From 20CM-2-55-15 sp963738025 (GTDB lineage: Bacteria; Acidobacteriota; Terriglobia; 20CM-2-55-15): a DNA stretch of 64,000 nucleotides. The DNA lies in assembly GCA_963738025.1 (NCBI GenBank), contig CAVTWA010000011.1, positions 186,001-250,000 on the forward strand, given 5' to 3'. Each line of letters starts with the position of its first letter. Within the stretch, counting starts at the first letter, position 1. This document shows, piece after piece, positions 44,596 through 52,678 of the stretch. A program made the position numbers and the translations under genes. The notes beneath the pieces are model-generated. The model had not been told where the DNA came from. It saw nothing but the letters and a program-made list of their open reading frames with translations, and ran no database searches.

Positions 44596-45939
44596 ATGGA
44601 CAGTACATACAGTCACAACGTGTTCGGATTGTGCAGCTATAGATGGGCGATCTTCGCGGCCGTTCTCTGCCTCACCCTGGCGCTCACCGAGCCAGCACAT
44701 GCGAAGACTGTTCACTGTGGAGCCGGAGATGTCGCGTGCCTCATTGCCGCGATCAATCAAGCCAATGCGAATGGGCACAAAGACACAATTCGGCTAGAGC
44801 CAGGTGTTTACATGCTCAACGCAGTCAACAATGACACGAACGGACCGAATGGTCTTCCGGCGATCACAAATAGTCTGACGATCCAGGGAACGGGATCGTC
44901 CACCACCTTTATTACACGCCAGTCAAGCGCTCCGCGGTTCCGCTTCATCGATGTGACAGCGAGCGGGAACCTAACGCTGGATGGAATAACATTGAGCGGA
45001 GGAAATGGTGGTTTTGAAGGGGGAGGGTCAGCGCTCTTTAATGACGGTGGGACTACCTATATCGTCCGAAGCTCCATTACTGGAAATGGATCATCCGCAG
45101 ACGGGGCGGTCTACAATCAAGGTGGCGCTATCACCGTTACCGACAGTATATTCGCCAATAATAGCAGTTTAACTACTGGTGGACTCGCCAGTACCGCTGG
45201 CACAGTAAACATCACCGGAAGTCGATTCACTGGGAATTTGGGAACGTTCTTACCGGGAGCTCTCTCGCTTTATGGTGGAACGGCCTCCATTACAAAGAGC
45301 ACCTTCGACCATAACCTGTCCAACTTTGTTGGCGCGATTGGACTCTGTGACAATTCTGGTTTTTGTACTGATGGTATTAGGGCTACGCTCACGATAACAG
45401 ACAGCGCATTCACCGACAATCCCTTCTCTCACATTGGCGCGATCGCTATCTCTGCCTCGTCCACCGCTACGATTATCAACACCACATTCGCGCGTAATGG
45501 GGCTGAAATCCTCGATACAGCTCTGGCCATTTGGAATCAAGGGACGTTGCATCTCGACCATGTAACGCTCGCGCACCACAACGGGGGTACGCCGACGTTA
45601 GTGGCTGTAACTGGCGCGACAACTACTATCGAAAACAGCATTCTCGCTCTCACGACAAATCGCTCCAATCAGGATTGTTCTGGTGTTATCACGTCGCTCG
45701 GCAACAATTTGATTGGCAATCCCGCCGGTTGCAATATCAGCCTGCAACGGAGCGATCTTGTCGGCGATCCCGGCTTAGATGTGTTTCAGGACAACGGACA
45801 ACCAGGGAATGGCCATTATCCGCTTCTGCCGAGCAGTCGGGCAATTGATGCGGGCGGTTCTCCGTGTCCTAAGTTCGATCAAATCGGGCAACGACGGATT
45901 GGAACATGTGACATCGGGGCGATCGCGTTCCATGACTGA
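44596..45939 (+). CDS. Secreted right-handed beta-helix (choice-of-anchor Q-like) protein
   Basis: ATG at 44596, preceded by AAAGGAACAAGACC. A signal peptide (cleavage after PAHA, about residue 36) leads to TVHCGAGDVACLIAAINQAN, the standard opening of CSLREA/choice-of-anchor Q proteins. It is followed by parallel beta-helix rungs (GNLTLDGITLSGGNGG, AITVTDSIFANNSS, TASITKSTFDHNLSN) and a C-terminal PLLPSSRAIDAGGSPCPKFD with GQRRIGTCDIGAIAF. These proteins are exported and often surface-attached; many bind or degrade polysaccharide, but no catalytic residue is evident. It is an unusual cargo among defence-like genes and has its own likely promoter. Confidence 0.75.
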   Translation: MDSTYSHNVFGLCSYRWAIFAAVLCLTLALTEPAHAKTVHCGAGDVACLIAAINQANANGHKDTIRLEPGVYMLNAVNNDTNGPNGLPAITNSLTIQGTGSSTTFITRQSSAPRFRFIDVTASGNLTLDGITLSGGNGGFEGGGSALFNDGGTTYIVRSSITGNGSSADGAVYNQGGAITVTDSIFANNSSLTTGGLASTAGTVNITGSRFTGNLGTFLPGALSLYGGTASITKSTFDHNLSNFVGAIGLCDNSGFCTDGIRATLTITDSAFTDNPFSHIGAIAISASSTATIINTTFARNGAEILDTALAIWNQGTLHLDHVTLAHHNGGTPTLVAVTGATTTIENSILALTTNRSNQDCSGVITSLGNNLIGNPAGCNISLQRSDLVGDPGLDVFQDNGQPGNGHYPLLPSSRAIDAGGSPCPKFDQIGQRRIGTCDIGAIAFHD

Positions 45940-46175
45940 ATTCGAAGCGCGCCTGGCGGACTATTGCCGTAACTATGCGGAAAGCGTGGTATGTCGCATA
46001 AGGCAGGCATGACGTGTACTTCCGGAAGCGCGTGAGCGGACCATCGGCAAAGGGATCGTGGCTGAAGCGCTGGTTCGGTAAGGTATTCAAAGTGGATTGC
46101 TGAAGCCAGGACCTACAACCAAAACCAACTCGGTAGCCAGCGCAGCACAGTGCCTATGATGCCAAGGGCGAATGT

Positions 46176-46477
46176 ATGGACTTGCTCGAAAAGAATGCGG
46201 AGCTAAAAAAGAGATCCGGGAACTTCATGAACGGATCGAACGTCGTGAGAGCATGACCTTCAGGGATAACGTGTATTGGCGCGTAACCGACGGCCAGGAA
46301 GAAGGACCCTTCTGCCCTGGTTGTCTCGACGGCACTGACCATCTCACCGCTCGATTGATCGGGCAGGATGGCCGTAATCATTGGAGGTGTCCCGTCTGCA
46401 ATGAGATTGTCATCAAACCTGAGGCGCAGAAGATCCAGCCGAATCGAAAACAAACTCACATCACCCCTTGGAGTTGA
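46176..46477 (+). CDS. Zinc-ribbon protein with coiled-coil N-terminus, frameshifted in an A-run
   Basis: The family sequence reads MDLLEKNAELKK in one frame and KEIRELHERIERRESMTFRD in the next. The shift is in the run of six A residues at 46205-46210, and a seventh A would restore one frame. Downstream, FRDNVYWRVTDGQEEGPFCP, CPGC and WRCPVCNEIV form a four-cysteine zinc ribbon. Small proteins of this type are scattered in bacterial genomic islands without a known role. Upstream, 45940-46171 holds only a 29-codon GTG frame (46014-46103) that I cannot support. Confidence 0.55.
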
Positions 46478-46587
46478 TCGATTCGAAATCGATTCGAAAG
46501 CTCACCGGCTTCGGTTTGCCCCACCGTGGGGCGCTTCGGTTTGCCGGACTAGATATATCAAGTCCAGTCGCTTTATCCTTTCGCCCT

Positions 46588-46800
46588 ATGCCCATGTGGC
46601 TATCGAAAAGCGAACGCGAGGCGCAGCTGCGCCTCGAATTGGGAATGCTCGCAAAATTCCGCTCTGAACTGGAGCAGGCCGCACGTCAGGATCGCAGGCA
46701 GTATGTGCGCGGATATGGCACTCCGGTTTTTGCTCTGGTCGTCATCGACCGCGAAGTCATGAACATCGAGCGGGAGCTGGAGCGGATCCGGGCGAAGTAA
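46588..46800 (+). CDS. Small helical protein of unknown function
   Basis: MPMWLSKSEREAQLRLELGM from the ATG at 46588 gives 70 residues, nearly all predicted helix (LAKFRSELEQAARQDRRQYV, IDREVMNIERELERIRAK), with a central glycine loop (VRGYGTPVFALVV). The frame is open from 46468, but the upstream part is low-quality sequence. No family recognised. It lies between the zinc-ribbon gene and the convergent HEPN-like gene. Confidence 0.4.
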   Translation: MPMWLSKSEREAQLRLELGMLAKFRSELEQAARQDRRQYVRGYGTPVFALVVIDREVMNIERELERIRAK

Positions 46801-46872
46801 AACGGGTTCGCTTCTATCCCGTTTTATTTCCCCTTTCTTGGTCCTGCTTTGCCCTTGCCGATTTGTACACCG

Positions 46873-47496
46873 TCATAGTCCGCTTGACGAGGTATTGACT
46901 ACTCCCGTGGCTCCAGTGGGTCCCGTGGGTCCAGTGGGTCCCGTGGCTCCAGTGCCAGGTTCCAGCGCCCTTCTCAGATTAAGAAGTGACAGTCTGAGGT
47001 TTGGCCACGATAGTAGCGGAGTGATGTTGTTGCTCAAGCGATATTCCGCAAGGCGACGCAATTCCTCTTCGGACCGGCTGTCAATAAATTCCATCGACCG
47101 TTCCACCAACGGAAGCAACGCAGGCAAATCCCATCCCTTTTGCTCAGGCGTTACTCGTTCAGCTCGCGAATAAGTGAGGTGAGCAACGTCTTTGTTGATT
47201 CTGCCGGAGTAGTCTTCAGGCAAATTCAGCGACCTATTGGGGAACCCGAAATCGGTCGACAGAGCGTCGTCCTGTTCTTCGCCCTTTAACCGGCTTCGAG
47301 TCGACCTTTCGAAAAAGTCCCGAAGGACTCGAACGTGAATCAGCATCGATTCTATAAGAGCATTCTTGCTCGACTGATCCAGAGATGCGTTCTCTTTCAG
47401 TTGAAAACAGCAGTAGCAGAATTCTTCGATTTCGTAGTACACAACACCTAGAGCGTGCGTCTTTTGAATCTCGTCCGGCTGCTGAAATGAAGTCAT
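46873..47496 (-). CDS. HEPN/AbiU2-like helical protein with a collagen-like C-terminal tail
   Basis: ATG at 47496. The first ~185 residues are helical: ALIESMLIHVRVLRDFFERS, DDALSTDFGF and GRINKDVAHLTYSRAERV. The pattern of HVR...DFF followed by RINK-x2-AHLTYxR recalls small HEPN-type proteins found near abortive-infection genes; this is a resemblance, not a proven membership. The C-terminus then changes to Gly-X-Y triplets (GATGPTGPTGPTGATG) encoded by an almost perfect 9/18-base repeat at about 46903-46956, ending VVNTSSSGL. A collagen-like tail on a helical cytoplasmic-looking protein is odd and could drive trimerisation. Confidence 0.5.
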   Translation of the reverse strand: MTSFQQPDEIQKTHALGVVYYEIEEFCYCCFQLKENASLDQSSKNALIESMLIHVRVLRDFFERSTRSRLKGEEQDDALSTDFGFPNRSLNLPEDYSGRINKDVAHLTYSRAERVTPEQKGWDLPALLPLVERSMEFIDSRSEEELRRLAEYRLSNNITPLLSWPNLRLSLLNLRRALEPGTGATGPTGPTGPTGATGVVNTSSSGL

Positions 47497-47687
47497 CCTC
47501 TGATTTTCTCCCCACGCGGGTCAGAGCAGGTACACACGCGCCGAATGTTTCGCACGACGTTGGTCCAGGAATCGCGTTCTCGATCAGGCCAATGCCGTCG
47601 CCATCTGGGTTCACGAACGCGGCAGGGTGGCCCCACGGAGCAACATGCCGGACCTAGCCTGTCCGCGTTTCCACTCAAGCTGACCAT

Positions 47688-48854
47688 ATGACAATCGCAC
47701 AAACAATCGACACGATCGACGAGGCGTTCCTCCAAAGCCTTATTCGCGATCAAGTGGCTGAAAGTGACACGCTCGACTACAAACGCGACATGTATGGGAC
47801 GAGTGACGGCGACACGAAGGAACTCTTACGCGATATTTCAGCCATGGCAAACAACCTGGGAGGTTACCTGCTTATAGGAATCGAGGAAGCGAACGAAGTA
47901 CCTGTGCAGATACTAGGCATCGAGCAGGGCGACATTGCAGTCGAAAGGATTCTTAGCAGTTCTTTGGCTGGCATTACCGAACGAGTCTACGGTTTGGATT
48001 CCCGGTCGATTCCATTAGCGAATGGGAGAGCGGTCGTTGCAGTGTTCGTTCCACCGAGTAGCCGCGCACCTCACATGGTAATTGCGAGAGACGAGGATCG
48101 GTTTTGGATTCGCCACGGGCGGCAGAAGATGCGGATGTCGATCGATGAAATACGGCAAGCGTGTTTTCGCGTCCAAAACCTAGTGGAAAGGCTGGAAAAC
48201 TTCGTCGAGCGGGAACGGCGTCAGGCTTCCGGGACTGCGCCGCTGGCAAACTATTGTCTTCTGCGCGTGGCTCTGACTCCATTCTCTCTTGCGGAGGATC
48301 GCTTTGATGTAGGACGCCAAGACATACGCGAACTGATCCGGCAGCCACCTGGAATGAGACGTAACGGATTCGTCATTTCATTTCCAAGCTGCCCCGCTAA
48401 GCCGACTCTCTACGGACTTAAGGCAGAGGTTGAGAAACATAGTTCTATGCAGGTTTATCGGAACGGTCACGTTGAATTCCGAGCGTGGATTGAAAACTTC
48501 CCTGTACGAGAGGTACCCTGCTTTCACCCGCTTCAAGTAGTCGAATATACCGTGAATACAGTGCGCTTCTACGCGACTCTTGCCCGTATTCTGGGTATTC
48601 TGGATTCGGCGATATCTTCGATAGACCTCTTCTTTTTGCGCGGGTGGAGTCCGGGACGCCACTTTGAGTACGATCGTAGCTGGGAAGCCAGACCATGGTC
48701 AGAGGATCACTTAACTCTGCCAGCCCAGCAGTTCACCAACCTTATGAGTGATCCTGATCGCGTCGCCAAATTGGTGCTCGATAGGTTGTGGCAAGCTTTC
48801 GGCTACGAACACGCGCCCTTCTTTGAAAATGGCGCGTTCACTGCTCCTCGATAG
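47688..48854 (+). CDS. Schlafen AlbA_2-domain protein
   Basis: ATG at 47688. Residues ~20-150 match the AlbA_2/Schlafen fold: ESDTLDYKRDMYG, KELLRDISAMANNLGGYLLI, GIEE, and later RAPHMVIARDEDRFWIRHGR. The C-terminal 230 residues are unassigned but well formed (VEYTVNTVRFYATLARILGI). AlbA_2 proteins bind nucleic acid or nucleotides and occur both as transcriptional regulators and as parts of phage-defence loci. It faces away from the HEPN-like gene, with 191 bases between the two starts that may hold divergent promoters. The clearest intact cargo gene of the element. Confidence 0.75.
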   Translation: MTIAQTIDTIDEAFLQSLIRDQVAESDTLDYKRDMYGTSDGDTKELLRDISAMANNLGGYLLIGIEEANEVPVQILGIEQGDIAVERILSSSLAGITERVYGLDSRSIPLANGRAVVAVFVPPSSRAPHMVIARDEDRFWIRHGRQKMRMSIDEIRQACFRVQNLVERLENFVERERRQASGTAPLANYCLLRVALTPFSLAEDRFDVGRQDIRELIRQPPGMRRNGFVISFPSCPAKPTLYGLKAEVEKHSSMQVYRNGHVEFRAWIENFPVREVPCFHPLQVVEYTVNTVRFYATLARILGILDSAISSIDLFFLRGWSPGRHFEYDRSWEARPWSEDHLTLPAQQFTNLMSDPDRVAKLVLDRLWQAFGYEHAPFFENGAFTAPR

Positions 48855-48991
48855 TTATCAGCCAAACAGTGCGGCGAACCATGATGGGTTTACACGGTCA
48901 GTGGGGACCGGACCGCAACGACGAGGAGTTGGTTTTCGCCGTCACGGCCCGGGTGCTTTGCGGTTTGCCAACGGTCCCGCAAAGATCGATT

Positions 48992-49296
48992 TCAATCCGG
49001 CATGTCCACGTCGCGAACCAGGATCACGATATTGGCTTCATTCCGGCGTCCTTGGTCGGTCGTGACCGCGCAGGTGATTTTGTAGCTGGTGGCATGCGTG
49101 CCCCCGCTGATGATCTGTGCCACCATCGAACCCTCGCGCGACACCGCGCCCAGCGTGATGCCCGCGTCGGCGCGGATGCTGAAGGTTTCAATCTGATCGC
49201 CACCCACCAGCCACGCCGACCAGTCGAAGTCGTCGAGTTCCGCCGGTCGCTTGAAGAAACGGCCCCGGCAACCACTCGACGCGATAGGTATTCACA
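48992..49296 (-). pseudogene. Phage fiber-tail adaptor-like protein, frameshifted
   Basis: A GTG at 49296 preceded by AAGGACACCT starts VNTYRVEWLPGPFL. One extra base near 49253 shifts to KRPAELDDFDWSAWLVGGDQ, SIRADAGITLGAVSREG and YKITCAVTTDQGRRNEANIV. The DFDWSAWL box followed by a beta-sandwich with VTxxGRxxE is typical of small tail-adaptor proteins of siphophages. Stop at 48992. This is the best evidence that the element includes or once included phage structural genes. Confidence 0.5.
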
Positions 49297-49317
49297 GGTG
49301 TCCTTACTTAGCAGACC

Positions 49318-49548
49318 TCACTCTTCGCCGAATGTGCCGTCGTCGTCGGGTTTCCCTTGCTCGACCCACAATCGAAATATAGAAGAACTGAGCAGCGCCA
49401 TGCGGACTTGGCAACGTGCGCACTGGTCGCACTTTGAATGGTCGGCCAAGTCGTCATTATCTTTCACTCGACCGCAGGTGTGGTACACCTGTGGTTCTGC
49501 CAGTTCCACCGCTTTCAGCAGCATGCCGGCGTGTTGTTGTTCGGTCAT
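49318..49548 (-). CDS. Small cysteine-containing phage-like protein
   Basis: MTEQQHAGMLLKAVELAEPQ from the ATG at 49548. The middle carries a possible zinc site, YHTCGRVKDNDDLADHSKCD with QCARCQ, then a hydrophobic helix and an acidic end. Unknown family. It lies 21 bases upstream of the tail-adaptor start on the same strand, so the two probably form a small operon. Confidence 0.4.
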   Translation of the reverse strand: MTEQQHAGMLLKAVELAEPQVYHTCGRVKDNDDLADHSKCDQCARCQVRMALLSSSIFRLWVEQGKPDDDGTFGEE

Positions 49549-49648
49549 TTTGATTTTTCCGTAACTAACCGGACCGCGGCGTCAAGGGGGTTGGTCCTCT
49601 TCGCCACGGCCTGGCACTCGCGGATGCCCGCATGTGCGTCCGCAAGAT

Positions 49649-49882
49649 CTAATCCGGTGCGAGAGGTAGCTTTCCCGTCGCCATGAAACATTTCATGCCG
49701 GTCGGAATCCCGGCCAAATGGTCGCGTATCAAATCCCGACACGTCTCCACGTCGGTACCGGTCAGATCGTGGAGCTGGAAGGCCGCGATCTCGACTTTCT
49801 CGACGAACTCGACGGCCATCAGCACTCGGCATTGCTCGACCGTCAGATACTTGTCTTTGCTCATTTGCTGTGCATCATCCAT
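49649..49882 (-). CDS. Small protein of unknown function in the phage-like segment
   Basis: The ATG at 49882 (MDDAQQMSKDKYLTVEQCRV) gives 77 residues with an amphipathic helix (LMAVEFVEKVEIAAFQLHDL) and a C-terminal GMKCFMATGKLPLAPD. A longer frame to 49924 is open. No family recognised; it is in line with the neighbouring minus-strand small genes. Confidence 0.35.
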   Translation of the reverse strand: MDDAQQMSKDKYLTVEQCRVLMAVEFVEKVEIAAFQLHDLTGTDVETCRDLIRDHLAGIPTGMKCFMATGKLPLAPD

Positions 49883-49899
49883 TGCCGCTCTGCCATGGG

Positions 49900-50358
49900 T
49901 TAATTCCTTACGGCTGTAAACCAAAAAGAAAACCGGACCGCGCGGTGAAAGTACCGAAGCCGGACGGCCCGGGTTGCAAGCGCGGAGTTCAGCGCGTGCA
50001 ATTTGTCACCGCTTCGGCCTGCCAAGTTCGCGGCGCAATTGATGGAGAGGAACGCCGCTTCCGTTCCCATCGCGGCTTGTACAGACGGGGCCACGAAATA
50101 GATGCCGTCATCGTCACCGAGCTTCTTGATGGGTAATAGGGCCGTCGTCAACCGCAACGTCGCCGATGAGCGGAAGAACCATACAGGCGCCGGCTTTTGC
50201 AGCGGGACATGGGTCCGCACGGCGTCGAGCCCGACACGACTTTCAAAGTCCGGAGGGATCTCTAGATTCTTGACGTCACTGAAGACATCGTCAATCGATA
50301 CGGTTCCAGGTTTCAACCACTTCCGTTGTGGTGGGGTTTGTTGTAGAACCCGCGCCAT
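49900..50358 (-). CDS. Protein of unknown function in the phage-like segment, possibly frameshifted
   Basis: The ATG at 50358 starts MARVLQQTPPQRKWLKPGTV and continues VSIDDVFSDVKNLEIPPDFE, VRTHVPLQKPAPVWFFRSSA and LTTALLPIKKLGDDDGIYFV. The first two thirds read like a real protein. From about residue 105 the composition turns Ala/Arg-rich (LNSALATRAVRLRYFHRAVR), which suggests that the last part is out of frame. I cannot find a convincing continuation in another frame. Confidence 0.4.
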   Translation of the reverse strand: MARVLQQTPPQRKWLKPGTVSIDDVFSDVKNLEIPPDFESRVGLDAVRTHVPLQKPAPVWFFRSSATLRLTTALLPIKKLGDDDGIYFVAPSVQAAMGTEAAFLSINCAANLAGRSGDKLHALNSALATRAVRLRYFHRAVRFSFWFTAVRN

Positions 50359-50474
50359 TGTTGGACACGAGCGGTTTTTCTGCTGTACGCTTCTTAGTAC
50401 TCATCGCAAAAGGTTCCTCTTCAAACTCCGCCAGGCGTGGTACCTGGCGGGAGGCTTGTGGCTAAGCTAACCGG

Positions 50475-50753
50475 TTAGCGTGTCCGCTTTTTTGCGGCTT
50501 TGATCGTTGATAATCCCGGGAGTTTCGCTTGCCCGATCAGCTTTTTTCGTTCGCTGCTTTTCTTCAATTCGAGACGCGTCAGGATTTGACCGGCGGTGAG
50601 GTTTTTATACCGTTTAACATAGGTATCCAGCTTTGGGTTGTGTCGCGGCTTGCGCTTTCGTCGAGCGCGTGCAACCTGCGCCTCTCGGACGCCGTTGATG
50701 AAGAACGGTAGTTGAATGGTCCGAGGGCGAGGTCGTTTTGGGGAGGATTTCAT
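50475..50753 (-). CDS. Small basic protein next to the integrase
   Basis: 92 aa, very rich in Lys and Arg (RARRKRKPRHNPKLDTYVKR, ELKKSSERKKLIGQAKLPGL). The start overlaps the integrase stop by four bases, so it is read from the integrase transcript. A DNA-associated role such as an excisionase or nucleoid-like factor would fit position and charge, but no HTH is evident. Unknown family. Confidence 0.45.
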   Translation of the reverse strand: MKSSPKRPRPRTIQLPFFINGVREAQVARARRKRKPRHNPKLDTYVKRYKNLTAGQILTRLELKKSSERKKLIGQAKLPGLSTIKAAKKRTR

Positions 50754-51961
50754 GCACCTAGAAACTTCGCCCAGGCGTTCATCAGTTTCCTGGGTTGCGG
50801 GAAAAAATCGGTCCTCAAGTAATGTCTTTCGATGCCCTGTACTTGGTGTGCCATCGAAGCTTCAATCACCAGGCTGTCGACTTCCGTTTCCGTTTCCGAC
50901 CAGGTTTTGAAACTCGCTCGCATTCCGTGGACGGTTTCCGTTTCGTATCCCAAGCGGCGCAGCGCCATCAGGAAACTCATCTGTGAAAGCGGTTCACCAG
51001 GAAACCGGCCAGGAAAAACGTATGCGGCGGAATTGAATGCCTTCATCAACTGCAGGATTTCAATGGCGCGGGGGACCAATGGCACCCGGTGTTCGACTTT
51101 CATCTTCATTCTTGAGGCCGGCACCGTCCATATGGCTTTGTCCAAATCGAATTCGTCCCACTTCGCTTCAAGAACTTCGCCGGTGCGACTGCAGGTCAAG
51201 ATTAGGAATTCAAGGCCTAACTTGACGGCGACAGCATTGGGAGAGGTGCGGAGCTTCTGAATGAACTGTGGTAATTCCTGATAATCGATCGCTTCGTGGC
51301 GCCCCTTGACCCCCGATGTTTGGGTAATGCGGCCCGAATCGAAGTACACGGGTGGGGCAGCATCATCGGGATCTTATTCACCATCACCGTGCGATAGCCC
51401 GCAACCTGGCAATAATCGAAAATAGCCGTGATCCTTCTCAATGTCCTGTTAGCGGTGTCTGGTGCGGCTTTCCACAGCGGGCGGATGGCTTGAAGCACCA
51501 GTCCCGAATCGATCGTGTCGACTCTCTTACTACCCATTGCCGGGAAGATGTGGGTCTTCAAACTCTGTAGCCAGTTGTAGGCGTGGACGTCACTGGTAAA
51601 GGCTTCCTTCACATCCTCGTGAACGATCAGCGCCACTTCTTCAAACGTCGGGATGATCTGGTTCCGTAGCTTCGTCTTCCGTACGGCGGGTTTCCAATAT
51701 GTCTTCGCCCTTCCTGGCACGCTCAAGCAGATCCGCGGCTTCTTGCCTGGCTTCCTTCCAGGTTTTGTCCTGACAACTACCCAAGCCCATTTCCGCACGC
51801 CGGCCGCGAATCGTTGTCCGAAGCACCCAGCTTCGTTCACCAGACGTTTCAATATTCAAATACAAACCGGCTCCGCACGCATGCCTTCCGGGTCCCAAAT
51901 CACTAAACTCGGGTTCGATTCCCATTTCTGTTTCGAACTCGGGTTTGATAGCCGTTTTCAT
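50750..51961 (-). pseudogene. Tyrosine recombinase (P4-type integrase) split by two frameshifts
   Basis: Three frames join to one integrase. Frame one (from ATG 51961) has the DUF4102-like N-terminus: GAGLYLNIETSGERSWVLRT, AEMGLGSCQDKTWKEARQEA. After an extra base near 51645, frame two has the core-binding domain: EEVALIVHEDVKEAF, YNWLQSLKTHIFPAMGSKRV, NRTLRRITAIFDYCQVAGYR. After a missing base near 51360, frame three has the catalytic domain: TCSRTGEVLEAKWDEF (Arg), VHGMRASFKTWSETE (HxxR), MAHQVQGIERHYLRTD (His and Tyr). All catalytic residues survive, so decay is recent or apparent. It lies directly beside tRNA-Glu, as expected for this family. Confidence 0.8.
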
Positions 51962-51963
51962 CC

Positions 51964-52039
51964 TTTCCACCACTTCCTTTCGCTTCCACCAACATTTCCA
52001 CCACTCGGCGGACCGGACCATAGTAAACCTAGTTCCACC
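51964..52039. repeat. Cluster of TTTCCACC/TTCCACC boxes upstream of the integrase
   Basis: Four boxes (51964, 51984, 51995, 52033) in the integrase leader match those near attL at 42225-42305. They lie in the short region between the integrase start and the tRNA, where arm-type recombinase sites are expected. Confidence 0.45.
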
Positions 52040-52121
52040 GTAATGGACACTGAAACGCCTGTCAACATTGGGTTTTAACCGGAAAAGCTAGCTGAGGTTG
52101 GATGGGGCTGAACATGGGGGA

Positions 52122-52138
52122 ATAGCCCCAACGGGAAT
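52122..52138. other. attR: 17-bp core within the tRNA-Glu 3' end
   Basis: ATAGCCCCAACGGGAAT covers the discriminator base, acceptor 3' strand and part of the T arm of the tRNA-Glu gene. The identical 17 bases at 42164-42180 form the other end of the element. Confidence 0.8.
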
Positions 52139-52194
52139 CGAACCCGTGTTTTGGCCTTGAGAGGGCCACGTCCTAGCCGCTAGACGATGGGGCC
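52123..52194 (-). tRNA. tRNA-Glu (CTC)
   Basis: 72 bases on the minus strand fold as a full cloverleaf. The acceptor is GGCCCCA paired with TGGGGCT (one G-U pair at the end), with discriminator A. The D arm has TCTAGCGGCTAGGA, the anticodon stem GGCC encloses loop CTCTCAA (anticodon CTC, Glu), and the T arm is ACGGG-TTCGATT-CCCGT. CCA is not encoded. The gene is kept intact by the integrated element on its 3' side. Confidence 0.95.
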
Positions 52195-52264
52195 GCGCGA
52201 CCCCCATAAGTTAACACAAAATCTTGGTATCCGGCATGCAGCGAATCCTCTGCTGGAGGACGAT

Positions 52265-52678
52265 ATGCGATTGTGGCGTTGGGACTTCTCAGATCCGGAC
52301 GAAATCCGGCGGGCACACGAAGAAGACTATCGACCGTTGTTCGGCGGCGAGAATTTCGGAGGCCTGGGCGGGCCTGTCAACTGGTTGCATCCGGGGGAAG
52401 AAGAGGGACCGCACCGTGGCCGCGGGCCTCAGCATTACAAACGGCCGGACGACCGGATTATCGAAGAGGTAGTGGAACGTTTGACCCACCATTCCTGGAT
52501 TGATGCAACGGACATTCATGTCTCATGCAATGACGGCGAGGTCACACTCAGTGGAACGGTAATGAACCGTGAAATGAAACGGCTGGCCGAGGATGAAGCG
52601 TACTGCGTCTGGGGCGTCCGCGACGTGCAAAATCAGCTGCGCATCACATCTTCCGGGACGACCCAGCACGCGGCCTGA
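52265..52678 (+). CDS. BON-domain protein
   Basis: The ATG at 52265 has a perfect GGAGG five bases upstream; the frame runs back into the tRNA region and that part is ignored. After an acidic/aromatic N-terminal part (MRLWRWDFSDPDEIRRAHEE) with glycine-rich linker, residues ~65-135 form one BON domain: DDRIIEEVVERLTHHSWIDA, IHVSCNDGEVTLSGTVMNRE, YCVWGVRDVQNQLRI. BON domains bind lipid or other small ligands at membranes. No signal peptide, so likely cytoplasmic. It overlaps the convergent acetyltransferase gene by 35 bases. Confidence 0.85.
   Translation: MRLWRWDFSDPDEIRRAHEEDYRPLFGGENFGGLGGPVNWLHPGEEEGPHRGRGPQHYKRPDDRIIEEVVERLTHHSWIDATDIHVSCNDGEVTLSGTVMNREMKRLAEDEAYCVWGVRDVQNQLRITSSGTTQHAA

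Noticed and set aside
46903..46956. Short tandem repeats resembling a CRISPR array
   Set aside because: The units are 9/18 bases, have no spacers and are in frame with a Gly-X-Y tail. No cas gene is present.
48869..49564. 231-codon plus-strand frame in the phage-like segment
   Set aside because: It is antisense to the tail-adaptor and the cysteine-rich small gene, which have better starts and family patterns.
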